Assembly (NCBI GenBank): GCA_052387695.1
Contig: JBQTIX010000039.1
Span: 22,831 to 86,830 of the forward strand
Origin: Panacagrimonas sp052387695
Lineage (GTDB): Bacteria > Pseudomonadota > Gammaproteobacteria > Nevskiales > Nevskiaceae
Direction of reading: 5' to 3'
DNA: 64,000 nucleotides
The notes below the pieces were generated by a model that had not been told where the DNA came from, ran no database searches, and saw only the letters and a list, made by a program, of their open reading frames with translations. Each line of letters starts with the position of its first letter. Position 1 is the first letter of the stretch. A program made the position numbers and the translations under genes. Below, in pieces: positions 1-8,200 of this stretch.

Positions 1-1
1 C

Positions 2-433
2 ACGGCGCCCATGGTCTACGAGGAAGGATTGCACACCTACTTCGCTGTCACCGATGTTCGCGCCGTGCGGCTGGAAGGCCTTGCCGGCACCCGCTACCTG
101 GACAAGCGCGACGATTCAAAGGGCAAGGTCCAGCACCAAGACCGCTTCGCGTTCACGCGCGACATCGACCAGGTGTATCTGCACACCGGCGCACCGATCG
201 TCCTGCACGATCCAGCGGGTCATCGAGTCGTCCACATCGCGAAGACCGGCTCGCGAACCACGGTGATCTGGAATCCGTGGGATGTGCTGACACCGGGTTT
301 CGCGGACCTGGCTGCGGATAGTTGGCAGCACTTTGCATGCGTCGAGACCGCCAACGCGGATGAGGATCGCGTTCTTCTGGCGGCAGGTGCCACGCACCGC
401 TTGGCGATGACTCTGGGGGTTAGTCAGGAGTAG
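2..433 (+). CDS. D-hexose-6-phosphate mutarotase (aldose 1-epimerase family), 5'-truncated
   Basis: This is the C-terminal half of a YeaD-type hexose-6-phosphate mutarotase, which interconverts the alpha and beta anomers of sugar phosphates in the cytosol. The reading frame is open to the left edge of the window, so the true start lies outside. Recognisable family motifs are the early LHTYF segment with its His, the YLDK motif, the DRVYL-like IDQVYLHTG stretch, and the WNPWD and FACVETA motifs near the end. The visible part is about 143 residues, roughly half of a normal 290-residue family member. The family assignment is secure. The in-frame ATG at base 11 is not a plausible start because it falls inside the fold. 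Confidence 0.85.
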   Translation, partial: TAPMVYEEGLHTYFAVTDVRAVRLEGLAGTRYLDKRDDSKGKVQHQDRFAFTRDIDQVYLHTGAPIVLHDPAGHRVVHIAKTGSRTTVIWNPWDVLTPGFADLAADSWQHFACVETANADEDRVLLAAGATHRLAMTLGVSQE

Positions 434-516
434 CCCGCGTTCAACCGTCTGCAACGACTTACCCACCATCCGATGCTCGGTGTACCCTCCCTGTGGATCA
501 ATTAACGGGGGATTCC

Positions 517-2667
517 ATGCCGACCATGCTCTCGAACGACGCCACGGTACTCGGCGCCTGTCCGCACGATTGTCCGGACACCTGCTCGATGCTGGTGAAG
601 GTCAAGGACGCGCGCGTGACCGGCGTGCAGGGCAACCCGGCGCACCCCTTCACGCAGGGCCGCCTGTGTGCGAAGACCAGCCACTACCAGGAGCGCGTGT
701 ATCACCCGGACCGCGTGCTGTATCCGCTGCGCCGTACCGGACCCAAGGGCTCGGGCGAATTCGAGCGGATCTCCTGGGACGAAGCACTCGCCACTATTGG
801 CGAGAAGTGGAAAGCGATCATCGCGCAAGACGGCCCCACCGCGATTCTGCCGTACAGCTATCTCGGCACGCAGGGGCTGGTCAACGGGCTGACCGTCGGT
901 GATCCCTTCTTCAACCAGTTGGGAGCGACCATCTCGGAACGCACCTTCTGCGACTCGGGCGCATCCACCGCCTACATCATGACCGTGGGGCCGACGCCGG
1001 GCATGGACCCGGAAAGCTTCGAGCACTCGCGCTTCATCATCCTCTGGGCCTGCAACCTGCTCAGCACGAACGCGCACATGTGGCCGTTCATCGACCGCGC
1101 GAAGAAGAACGGCGCCAAACTGATCGTGATCGATCCGGTCAAGACCGGCACCTCGGCGATGGCCGACCAGCACATCCGCGTGCGGCCCGGCACGGACGGT
1201 GCGCTCGCGCTGGCGATGATCCACGTGATCATTCGTGAAGGCCTGGTCGATCAGGATTACGTGGACCGCTACACCGTGGGTTTCGAGGAGTTGATGCAAC
1301 ACGTCGCGCCGTACACGCCGGAGTTTGCGGCGCAGGAGACGGGCTTGGACGCCGACGTGATCCGCACGCTGGCCCGCGAATACGCGACCGCGCAACCCTC
1401 GGCGATCCGCATCGGTGTCGCCATCGAGCGTTCGGCCGGCGGCGGGCAACTCGTGCGCGCGCTGGCCTGCCTGCCAGCCCTGGTCGGCGCCTGGCGCAAA
1501 CCCGGCGGCGGCCTCCTGCAATTGCCGTTATGGGCGTTTCCCTGCCGCTGGGACAGGCTGCACCGGGCAGACCTCGCGAAGCCCGGCACGCGCGTCGTCA
1601 ACCAGTGGCAACTGGGGCGCGCCCTGACCGGCGACCTCGCGCTCGTTGCTCCGCCCAATTGCCCGATCCGCTCGCTCTTCGTCTACAACAGCAACCCGCT
1701 CGTCGTGGCGCCGGACCAGCTCAGGCTGAAGGAAGGACTCGCGCGCGAAGACCTGTTCACCGTGGTCAGCGAACAGTTCCTCACCGACACCGCGCGCTAT
1801 GCCGACCTCGTGCTGCCGGCGACGACCCAAGTCGAGCAGGCGGACCTGATGTTCTCCTGGGGCCACTTCTACCTGACCTTGAACCGCTCGGCGATTGCGC
1901 CGCAGGGAGAGGCGGTGCCAAACGCGGAACTGTTCCGCCGGCTCGCCCGCACGATGGGATTCGACGATCCCTTCTTCCATCGCAGCGACGAACAGCTCAT
2001 GCGCGACTCGATGGACTGGGACAGCCCCGCGATGCAGGGCGTCACGATGGAGCGTCTCGAAGAACAGGGCTGGGCACGCTTGAACCTGCCCGCGGCCGAC
2101 GTGTTCGCGCCGCACGCGCAGGGCGGCTTCCCCACGCCCTCGGGCAAGGTGGAGCTGAAGGCCTCAATGGCGGCCGGCGGCAATTTCGTGCTGCCCACCT
2201 TCCGCCAGGGTTCGAACGATCACCAGGATGGATCGCCTGTGCCCGCATTGCCGACCTACCACCCACCGCGCGAATCCGGCATCGGTGACGCTGCAGGCGC
2301 CGCCCGCTATCCGCTCGCGATGATGTCACCGAAGAGCCACGCGTTCCTCAATTCGACCTACGGCAACCATCGCCGCCAGGCGACGCGCGAGGGCGAACAG
2401 AAGATCTTCCTCCATGCGACCGACGCCACGGCGCGCGGCATTCGCAGCGACGACGTCGTCCGCGTCTACAACGACCGCGGGTCCTTCGTCGCGGTCGCCA
2501 GGATCGGCGACGAGACGATGCCGGGCGTGGTTGTTGCGCCGATGGGCCACTGGATCGCGACCTCAAGGGCCCAGGCCACGCCCGCCGCGCTCAATCCCAC
2601 CGCGCTCGCCGATCTGGGCTGTGCACCCACGTTCTCCGACAACCGCGTCGAGGTGGGTCTCGCCTGA
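517..2667 (+). CDS. Molybdopterin-dependent oxidoreductase (DMSO reductase superfamily, BisC-like)
   Basis: The product is a 716-residue member of the Mo/W-bisPGD oxidoreductase superfamily. Cysteines at about residues 15, 19, 23 and 51 (CPHDCPDTC, then GRLCAK) form the N-terminal [4Fe-4S] site. The central Molybdopterin domain and the C-terminal molydop-binding domain (from about residue 600, with SPKSHAFLNS) follow in the usual order. No Tat or Sec signal is visible, so it is probably cytosolic. I chose ATG 517 over GTG 493 because a GGGGG ribosome-binding stretch sits just upstream of 517. No partner FeS or membrane subunit is adjacent. The substrate cannot be told from sequence; formate, thiosulfate/polysulfide and N- or S-oxide enzymes all share this architecture. 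Confidence 0.85.
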   Translation: MPTMLSNDATVLGACPHDCPDTCSMLVKVKDARVTGVQGNPAHPFTQGRLCAKTSHYQERVYHPDRVLYPLRRTGPKGSGEFERISWDEALATIGEKWKAIIAQDGPTAILPYSYLGTQGLVNGLTVGDPFFNQLGATISERTFCDSGASTAYIMTVGPTPGMDPESFEHSRFIILWACNLLSTNAHMWPFIDRAKKNGAKLIVIDPVKTGTSAMADQHIRVRPGTDGALALAMIHVIIREGLVDQDYVDRYTVGFEELMQHVAPYTPEFAAQETGLDADVIRTLAREYATAQPSAIRIGVAIERSAGGGQLVRALACLPALVGAWRKPGGGLLQLPLWAFPCRWDRLHRADLAKPGTRVVNQWQLGRALTGDLALVAPPNCPIRSLFVYNSNPLVVAPDQLRLKEGLAREDLFTVVSEQFLTDTARYADLVLPATTQVEQADLMFSWGHFYLTLNRSAIAPQGEAVPNAELFRRLARTMGFDDPFFHRSDEQLMRDSMDWDSPAMQGVTMERLEEQGWARLNLPAADVFAPHAQGGFPTPSGKVELKASMAAGGNFVLPTFRQGSNDHQDGSPVPALPTYHPPRESGIGDAAGAARYPLAMMSPKSHAFLNSTYGNHRRQATREGEQKIFLHATDATARGIRSDDVVRVYNDRGSFVAVARIGDETMPGVVVAPMGHWIATSRAQATPAALNPTALADLGCAPTFSDNRVEVGLA

Positions 2668-2788
2668 TGACGCAGGCCCTCCACGCCAGATTCGCTCCAG
2701 GACGCTTGCGTCCCCGCGAGGCTGCCGATCTCGACAGGGATGGCACGGACGGACCGCCGGACATTCCGCTGCGGACCCTGCATCGAAG

Positions 2789-2804
2789 TGTGAACTGCGT
2801 CACA
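2789..2804. promoter_or_regulatory. CRP/Clp-type operator, upstream copy
   Basis: The 16-mer TGTGAACTGCGTCACA is a perfect match to the CRP consensus TGTGA-N6-TCACA and is extended by one more complementary base pair on each side. It lies about 215 bp upstream of the small secreted protein at 3019. Its centre is 62 bp from that of the second site, close to six helical turns, so both would face the same side of the DNA. The Xanthomonad regulator Clp uses the same consensus. Confidence 0.75.
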
Positions 2805-2850
2805 CATTTTCTATGAAATACCATCAATAGCTATAAATCCTAAATAATAG

Positions 2851-2866
2851 TGTGACGGACGTCACA
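2851..2866. promoter_or_regulatory. CRP/Clp-type operator, promoter-proximal copy
   Basis: TGTGACGGACGTCACA contains a perfect TGTGA-N6-TCACA and is itself a 7-bp inverted repeat with a two-base spacer. It sits in the AT-rich stretch in front of the gene at 3019. Its centre is about 51 bp upstream of the start point predicted from the promoter at 2876-2903. Confidence 0.75.
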
Positions 2867-2875
2867 TTATGACGC

Positions 2876-2903
2876 TTGAAACATCCTTTTTTCAGTTGAT
2901 ATT
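2876..2903 (+). promoter_or_regulatory. Putative sigma-70 promoter for the small secreted protein
   Basis: TTGAAA (2876-2881) and GATATT (2898-2903) are separated by 16 bp within an AT-rich region directly downstream of the second CRP-type site. The match is reasonable but not strong, as expected for an activator-dependent promoter. Confidence 0.35.
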
Positions 2904-3018
2904 TATTTCGATCGGAGTAGCCTGAAAATCAGACCAGCGGGGCGATTTCCTGATGGTCTGGATATAGAAAACTCTCGTCGTTCAACGTCAGTATCACTCA
3001 CCGAATGAGGTCATCGTC

Positions 3019-3360
3019 ATGAAACATCTTTCCAAGAAACTCTTGGCCGTCACCCTGGGCATGGGCGCGCTGCTGGTCGGCATTCAGTCGGCGAATGCGG
3101 GCTCCTCACACGATTCGCGCATGCATCAGACGCTGGCCGGACAGAAGGGCATCTATGCTCCTTTGGCCGCCGACACGCCTGCCACCAACGCCGCTGGCCC
3201 GTTCACCAGTCTGTGCTTTACCTGTGGCGGAGCTTACCCGCGGTTTGCCGGCTCGTTTTTGACCGGGGGCAACGGTTCAAACACGGTTGAACGCGGCAGC
3301 GCCTGCTCGGGCTCGCTGACCACACGGACCGACTCGATCCCGTTTCTTTGCTCCAAGTAA
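3019..3360 (+). CDS. Small exported Cys-containing protein of unknown function
   Basis: The 113-residue product begins with a clear Sec signal peptide: Lys-rich start, hydrophobic core at about residues 8-22, and likely cleavage after SANA near residue 27. The mature part is about 86 residues, rich in Gly, Ser, Thr and Ala, with four Cys as CxxC (LCFTCGG) plus one in SACSGS and one in the C-terminal LCSK. An even Cys number suggests two disulfides in the periplasm or outside the cell. A GAGG ribosome-binding site precedes the ATG. Two perfect CRP-type sites lie upstream and an inverted repeat follows, so it looks like a monocistronic, cAMP- or c-di-GMP-controlled unit. I recognise no family. 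Confidence 0.7.
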   Translation: MKHLSKKLLAVTLGMGALLVGIQSANAGSSHDSRMHQTLAGQKGIYAPLAADTPATNAAGPFTSLCFTCGGAYPRFAGSFLTGGNGSNTVERGSACSGSLTTRTDSIPFLCSK

Positions 3361-3390
3361 TCATCCGCTTTCTTGATGATCGGTCTTCTT

Positions 3391-3431
3391 AAGGCGGGTT
3401 AACCGCGTGGCTTGCGGCCTTAACCCGCCTT
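3391..3431. terminator. Perfect 12-bp inverted repeat between convergent genes
   Basis: AAGGCGGGTTAA (3391-3402) is exactly complementary to TTAACCCGCCTT (3420-3431) across a 17-base loop. Its place between convergent genes suggests a bidirectional terminator. No T-tract follows on either strand, so an intrinsic terminator is not certain. Confidence 0.5.
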
Positions 3432-3470
3432 ACCCGGAGACCATCAGAACCGCCTGACCCCCAAGCGCAC

Positions 3471-4457
3471 TCAGCTCTTGCCGAGCACCGTGGTGCGACG
3501 GACCGAGTCATCCACTTTCACCCGGCCGGATTCCACCGAGTTGAAGATGTGGTTGAACACCAGCCCTGCCGTTTTGCCACCCTTGTTAAAGGTGAAGTAC
3601 GAGTGACCCTTGGGGTAGTCGTAATCGGTATTCAGGTTGTCGCAGTCGATCGAATAGATATTGCCCGGCACCCGGTCCATGTTCTCCGGCCCGGTATGTC
3701 CCAGGCGGCGTGACGCCACCTTGTTCTTGAGGTTGGAGACCTTGCTCGCACGCAGGGCCAGATCGTCGGATGCAAAATAGACCGACACGTTGCGCGCGCT
3801 GTCGGAGATAAACCGCCCACCCTGATCCTCTTCCAGCGATTCGTTGACGATATCGGCGGCCACCAGGAAGACGTTGCGGAACAGTAGCGGCACCTCACCG
3901 CCCAGACGGTAGCGGGCCAGGTTCTCCAGCGATCCACGCAGGACCCGGTTCCCCATGGAGTGGGCCAGGATGTTGATGCGTTTGAGGCATGGGGGCTCTT
4001 GCAGTTCGTTCTCGGACTTGCTGCGCCAGTCCAGAAACATTTCGAGGACGCGCGAAAACCCGAAGGCGCTCGCATCGGCGGATCGCTGGTCGTCCCAGTA
4101 GTCCTTGATGATTCCCATGTCGTTGTCGCAAGGCCAGATCAGGGGCACCACCTGCACGAGGTTGGCCTGCTTGCCGTCGAACAGCTTCTGCAGGGCCCGG
4201 GCGCGCGGGAAGATGTCCGGCTCCGGCTGGTTGGAGAACCCGTGGATGTAGAACAGGATCTGCTCTGCGGCGGATTTTTTCAGCTCCCCCATGAAGCTCC
4301 AACTGCCGATTTCCTGATATCGCCCGTCATCCTCGCGCCGGCAAAACAGCACCGAGGTGCTGGGACGGCTGTTGCTCCATTTGAAGGTGATGGTCCTTTC
4401 CTGCTCCACCTTTGCAAGATCGGGTTCGTTGATCACGTGATTGGTGATGAACAGCAT
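3471..4457 (-). CDS. Alpha/beta hydrolase of the DUF900 type
   Basis: The 328-residue protein has the alpha/beta-hydrolase layout of DUF900 esterase-like proteins. The oxyanion-side motif is FYIHGFSN (about residues 68-75). The nucleophile elbow LAHSMGN (about residues 164-170) has Ser in an A-x-S-x-G context. A SDD segment (about residue 230) and GHSYF (about residue 285) can supply the acid and the His. No signal peptide is visible, so it is probably cytosolic. The start is fixed by a strong AGGAGGAGG ribosome-binding site just upstream. It is convergent with the gene before it and lies 84 bp downstream of the chorismatase gene. The substrate is unknown. Confidence 0.75.
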   Translation of the reverse strand: MLFITNHVINEPDLAKVEQERTITFKWSNSRPSTSVLFCRREDDGRYQEIGSWSFMGELKKSAAEQILFYIHGFSNQPEPDIFPRARALQKLFDGKQANLVQVVPLIWPCDNDMGIIKDYWDDQRSADASAFGFSRVLEMFLDWRSKSENELQEPPCLKRINILAHSMGNRVLRGSLENLARYRLGGEVPLLFRNVFLVAADIVNESLEEDQGGRFISDSARNVSVYFASDDLALRASKVSNLKNKVASRRLGHTGPENMDRVPGNIYSIDCDNLNTDYDYPKGHSYFTFNKGGKTAGLVFNHIFNSVESGRVKVDDSVRRTTVLGKS

Positions 4458-4541
4458 GTCCTCCTCCTTTTCGCATGGATTTTACCGGCGGAGATTCTCA
4501 CTTCCGGCAAGGGCCGTCCATGCCGATGAAGGACGAAATGC

Positions 4542-5498
4542 TCAGCGACGGATACCGTGGGACGGGTCGAGCCGGACCAGGGTCCAGACGCCCTCGATCT
4601 CCAGCGCCAGATCGCTGCGCGAGATGTCGCCTTCGAGGATGTTGATCGGCGTGGGTGGCGGGAAGGCGGCCTGGATCCGCGTCCGCAATGTATCGAGGTC
4701 GGCAGGCCTGCGCAGGTAGATGCGGATCGCCTGCGCCTGCCACGCGGACGCTGCGTCGGCCGCTTCGCGTGCGTTGTCGAGCAACGCACGAAGGTTTTCG
4801 ATGATCTCTCCGAACTGTGCGGCGGCGTCGTCCGGGTGCCGGGTCTGGTGGCCGACGACGGCGGCAGTGCCGGAAACCAGCAGATGCGGCCCGACCCGCG
4901 TCGCGCGCGAGAAGCTCGGGCTGGTGGGCCCGTAATCGCGCGGGTAACGAAAGGCGCTGGTCTGGCGCGGGTTCTCGACCTGTACGCCGGGCGCACGGCC
5001 GGCCAGAAAGCTCAGGACGAGGCCGGGCGTTTGCGAACCGATGACGGTTGCAGCCGGCAGGCGCGACTCGAAGCCGGGCTCGGCGATGGCGCGATGCCGT
5101 CCGACGCAGAAGCGACGATAGCGCTCGGCGTCACCCTCGCCCTGGTTGAGCCGGTCGAAATAGTTCCACACCCGCAACAGATGCGGGTAGGCGCTGCCCT
5201 GGTTGAAGGCGCCAAGCCGGCGGTAGGCCTCGAATGCGGCGACTTCGATGTCTTCCGACGCAGCGCCGTCCACGCGCAGCGTGCCCATCAGCCAGGTGCC
5301 ATCCTCGGCGTAGCGGATGCCATCGCGCTCCGCGGTGCAACCTTCGGCGCGGCCGATCCAGTGTTCCTCACCGTCCGCGATCGTCAGGGCACGCAGCGGC
5401 ACGGTCGTATCGATGCCGAACACGAAACGTGCGAGCGGCTCGATCGCGGAATCGGCATCCAGGTCCAGCCGGACAGCAACGGTTTTCGCTGAGGACAT
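4542..5498 (-). CDS. Chorismatase, FkbO/Hyg5 family (XanB2-like)
   Basis: The 318-residue protein resembles the chorismatases FkbO, Hyg5 and XanB2, which release pyruvate from chorismate to give a dihydroxycyclohexadienoate or 3-/4-hydroxybenzoate. Diagnostic segments are YPRDYGPTSPSFSRA, SGTAAVVGHQT, and near the C-terminus NILEGD with the conserved Glu. I chose the ATG at 5498; an in-frame start at 5582 would overlap corA by 32 bp and adds only an arginine-rich stretch. It lies just downstream of corA on the same strand. In Xanthomonads this enzyme supplies 4-hydroxybenzoate for ubiquinone and 3-hydroxybenzoate for xanthomonadin. Which product is made here cannot be read from the sequence. 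Confidence 0.8.
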   Translation of the reverse strand: MSSAKTVAVRLDLDADSAIEPLARFVFGIDTTVPLRALTIADGEEHWIGRAEGCTAERDGIRYAEDGTWLMGTLRVDGAASEDIEVAAFEAYRRLGAFNQGSAYPHLLRVWNYFDRLNQGEGDAERYRRFCVGRHRAIAEPGFESRLPAATVIGSQTPGLVLSFLAGRAPGVQVENPRQTSAFRYPRDYGPTSPSFSRATRVGPHLLVSGTAAVVGHQTRHPDDAAAQFGEIIENLRALLDNAREAADAASAWQAQAIRIYLRRPADLDTLRTRIQAAFPPPTPINILEGDISRSDLALEIEGVWTLVRLDPSHGIRR

Positions 5499-5550
5499 CG
5501 GGAAGGTTGCGCGCAACGACAACGGGAACCGCGGGGCGCGGTCGCGGCGA

Positions 5551-6522
5551 CTAAAAAAAGCCGCGCCGCTTGAATATGACAAGCAGGATTGCCGCCACCC
5601 CCGCCAGCACGCCCAGCACGACGAAGTATCCGTAGCGTGTGTGCAGCTCGGGCATGTGCTCGAAGTTCATGCCATAGACGCCGGTGATCAAGGTGAGCGG
5701 AAAGAAGATCGCGGACAGAACCGTCAGGGCGCGCACGACCCTGTTGGTGCGGTGCGCGACGGAGGCGAAATGCAGTTGAACCGCGATCTCGATGTCCCGC
5801 TGCAAGGCGTCACCATGCACCATCACGCGCTGGATGTGCTCGCGCAGATCGTTGAACCGGATGCGCTGGTTCTCGGTGATCTCGGTGCGCATCTCGCGGC
5901 GCCAGGTGTCGAGCGCGTCGATGTTCTTGCCGCACAGCAGTTCCAGTGCATGCGCCTGCTTGCGATAAGCCATGAGCTGCTGCCAGTCCTCGAACGGATT
6001 CTTTGGATCCATCAGCTCATCGCCGATCCGCTCCAGCCGTTGTTCGAGCAGGTCGGTGATGGACAGGTAGCGCTCCACCATGGTGTCGATCACCACATAG
6101 GTCATGCCGAACGGCGTCGATGGAAACCGCAGCTTGGTCTCGCAGAATTTGCGCTTGACGATCTCGAACGACAGATTCTCGGCGGAGCGGATCGAGATCA
6201 GCAGCTTGTCGAACAGGAAGAACGCCGCCGACTTGGTCACGATCAATTGCTCGGACCCGTTCTTCTCCGGCGTCAGGCCCTGGAAGACGACCATGTCGTA
6301 GTCCTCGGTGCCGTCGAAATAGGACGGGTGATTCTCGTTGAGACTGTCCTCGAAGTGCTCGGGGTTGACCTGAACCCCGAGCAGCTTCACCGCCCAGGCC
6401 GGCCAGTCGCTGGCGTTGTCGCGGGTAAAGTCCAGCCACACAAAACCCTCCTCGGGCGCGCGATCGACGTGGTCGAGGCGCGTCGGCACCTCGCCCTGGC
6501 GGCTGAACTGGAAGATTTGCAT
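5551..6522 (-). CDS. corA: CorA-family magnesium/cobalt transporter
   Basis: The 323-residue protein is a CorA/ZntB-type divalent cation channel of the inner membrane. It has the long cytoplasmic N-terminal domain, two C-terminal transmembrane helices (about residues 265-285 and 300-318), and the signature YGMN motif between them followed by FEHMPEL. A short Arg/Lys-rich tail ends the protein. The ATG at 6522 is preferred to the longer reading from 6648, because the extra 42 residues come from REP-repeat DNA and are not CorA-like. It is followed by the chorismatase gene on the same strand. Confidence 0.9.
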   Translation of the reverse strand: MQIFQFSRQGEVPTRLDHVDRAPEEGFVWLDFTRDNASDWPAWAVKLLGVQVNPEHFEDSLNENHPSYFDGTEDYDMVVFQGLTPEKNGSEQLIVTKSAAFFLFDKLLISIRSAENLSFEIVKRKFCETKLRFPSTPFGMTYVVIDTMVERYLSITDLLEQRLERIGDELMDPKNPFEDWQQLMAYRKQAHALELLCGKNIDALDTWRREMRTEITENQRIRFNDLREHIQRVMVHGDALQRDIEIAVQLHFASVAHRTNRVVRALTVLSAIFFPLTLITGVYGMNFEHMPELHTRYGYFVVLGVLAGVAAILLVIFKRRGFF

Positions 6523-6565
6523 TCGGGTGCCGGCGAGTTGGACGAGGCTTGGACAGAGACCGGTT

Positions 6566-6611
6566 GTAGGTCGGCTCAAGGCCGCGTGCTGTTCGCGGCC
6601 GGAGCCGACGT
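6566..6611. repeat. GTAG-headed REP hairpin, family B (first of an inverted doublet)
   Basis: After a GTAG head, the arms GTCGGCTC and GAGCCGAC flank an inner stem GGCCGCG/CGCGGCC with a two-base AA bulge. This is the structure of REP sequences mobilised by RAYT transposases. It lies upstream of corA, facing the copy at 6632-6674. Confidence 0.7.
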
Positions 6612-6631
6612 GCGCCGGTGCGAGAGGTCCC

Positions 6632-6674
6632 ATCGGTTCCGCCCGCATGAAGCCGCGGGCTTGAACCGACCTAC
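6632..6674. repeat. GTAG-headed REP hairpin, family B (second, inverted copy)
   Basis: Read on the minus strand it starts GTAG and has arms GTCGGTTC/GAACCGAT with an inner GCCCGC/GCGGGC stem. With the copy at 6566-6611 it forms a head-out inverted doublet (REPIN-like) between mdh and corA. A third family-B copy is at 30108-30139. Confidence 0.7.
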
Positions 6675-6700
6675 ACCGACCTTGACCGCCCTACGCCGGC

Positions 6701-7675
6701 CTACAGCAGGCCTTCAACCGCCGCGCGCTCCTCGCGCAGTTCCTTCTCGGTGGCATTCATGCGCGAACGGCTGAACTCGTCGATCGGCAGGCCCTGCACG
6801 ATCTCGTAGTCGCCACCCTTGCAGATGCAGGGATAGCCATAGACCACGCCCGGCTTGATGCCGTAGCTGCCGTCGGAAGGCACGCCCATGCTGACCCATT
6901 TGCCGTTGCTGCCGAGCGCCCAGTCGTGCATGTGATCGACCGCCGCGCTTGCAGCGGAAGCAGCGGACGAAAGACCGCGCGCCTTGATGATGGCGGCGCC
7001 ACGCTGCTGCACCGTGGGAATGAAATCCTTCTCGATCCAGGTCTGATCGACCAGCGACTTGGCCGGCTTGCCCGCGACCGTGGTGCTGGTGAGGTCAGGA
7101 TACTGGGTGGAGCTATGGTTGCCCCAGATGATCATCTTGTCGATATCGTTGCCGGACGCGCCGGTCTTGGTGGCGAGCTGGCTGATGGCGCGGTTGTGAT
7201 CCAGGCGCACCATCGCGTGGAACTGCTTGGGGTCGAGCTTCTTGGCCGCGCTTGCGGCGATCAGCGCGTTGGTGTTGGCCGGGTTGCCGACCACCAGCAC
7301 CTTCACGTCACGCGACGAACGCTCGGAAATCGCCTTGCCCTGCGGGCCGAAGATACCGCCGTTGGCGGTCAGCAGATCCTTGCGCTCCATGCCCGGACCG
7401 CGCGGCCGTGCGCCAACCAGAAGGGCGTAATCGGTGCCGTCGAAAGCCTCGTCGAGGCTGGCGGTGGCGACAGTGCCGGCGACCAGCGGGAACGCGCAGT
7501 CATCGACCTCCATCACCGTGCCCTTGAGCTTTTCCAATGCATCGGGAATGTCGAGCAGCTGCAGGATCACCGGTTGGTCGGGGCCGAGTAAAGAGCCCGA
7601 CGCGACGCGGAAGATGAGTGAATAGGCGATCTGACCAGCAGCGCCGGTGATGGCGACCTTGACGGGCTTTTTCAT
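6701..7675 (-). CDS. mdh: Malate dehydrogenase
   Basis: The 324-residue protein oxidises malate to oxaloacetate with NAD in the citric acid cycle. It is of the longer, cytosolic-type MDH group. The Rossmann motif GAAGQIAYSL (residues 10-19), substrate-binding ARPRGPGMERKDLL, VGNPANTNAL, LDHNRA with the catalytic Asp, and WGNHSSTQYPD with the catalytic His are all present. Length is normal. It is transcribed alone, with REP-type repeats between it and corA and a toxin-antitoxin pair upstream. Confidence 0.95.
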   Translation of the reverse strand: MKKPVKVAITGAAGQIAYSLIFRVASGSLLGPDQPVILQLLDIPDALEKLKGTVMEVDDCAFPLVAGTVATASLDEAFDGTDYALLVGARPRGPGMERKDLLTANGGIFGPQGKAISERSSRDVKVLVVGNPANTNALIAASAAKKLDPKQFHAMVRLDHNRAISQLATKTGASGNDIDKMIIWGNHSSTQYPDLTSTTVAGKPAKSLVDQTWIEKDFIPTVQQRGAAIIKARGLSSAASAASAAVDHMHDWALGSNGKWVSMGVPSDGSYGIKPGVVYGYPCICKGGDYEIVQGLPIDEFSRSRMNATEKELREERAAVEGLL

Positions 7676-7744
7676 GCGGACTCCCTGTGTGCGGGTGGTG
7701 GGTCGAAAGCGTGCTTAGTTTACTGTCCTGGATGCCCTGTCGGC

Positions 7745-8200
7745 TCACGCAACAGGGTCGTCGGAAATCAGTTCGACCCGATCAGGATCACCCAGCAGGT
7801 CGGCGGCCATCGTCTTGATGCCGCGATCGAACGTGGCAAGCCGGCCGCCGTTGCGTGCCGCGAGCATGAGCAGGTACGCATCGGTGACCTGGCGATGTCC
7901 CCTCAAGTGCGCAAACAGCGGTGCCTCGACCGGGCTCAGATCGTCGGTCCAGAACTGATGCCCGACGAAGTTGCGCAAGCTACGCAGCGACTCGACTGCC
8001 TCGGCAAGATCGGCGATTGCTCCGGTTCGCTTTGCGTTGGCCGTGATGCGCAGAAAGCCGCACTCGGTGAAAGGACAGGACGCCCAGCGCTTGCCTTTGC
8101 GTCCCAGCAGCCAGCGGCGTGCCGGCGCGTGATGAACGTGCTCGGACCAGGCGATGGCGACGATGACGTTGACGTCGAGCAGCACGATACCGGCTACCAC
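7745..8200 (-). CDS. vapC: PIN-domain ribonuclease toxin (VapC-type)
   Basis: The 151-residue protein is a PIN-domain RNase, the toxin of a type II toxin-antitoxin pair. The four acidic metal ligands are visible: D9 in LLDVNV, E46 in FTECGF, D107 in VTDAYL and D125 in TFDRGI. It starts with GTG inside the end of the antitoxin gene (7-bp overlap), the usual antitoxin-first order with translational coupling. Known VapC toxins cleave tRNA or rRNA; the target here is unknown. All catalytic residues are intact, so it is probably active. Confidence 0.85.
   Translation of the reverse strand: MVAGIVLLDVNVIVAIAWSEHVHHAPARRWLLGRKGKRWASCPFTECGFLRITANAKRTGAIADLAEAVESLRSLRNFVGHQFWTDDLSPVEAPLFAHLRGHRQVTDAYLLMLAARNGGRLATFDRGIKTMAADLLGDPDRVELISDDPVA

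Noticed and set aside
3391..3431. Classical intrinsic terminator
   Set aside because: The 12-bp stem is perfect but no T-tract follows on either strand, so only a tentative terminator is listed.
5317..6774. A 485-codon plus-strand frame across corA
   Set aside because: corA on the other strand has all family motifs; the plus-strand frame is a compositional shadow.
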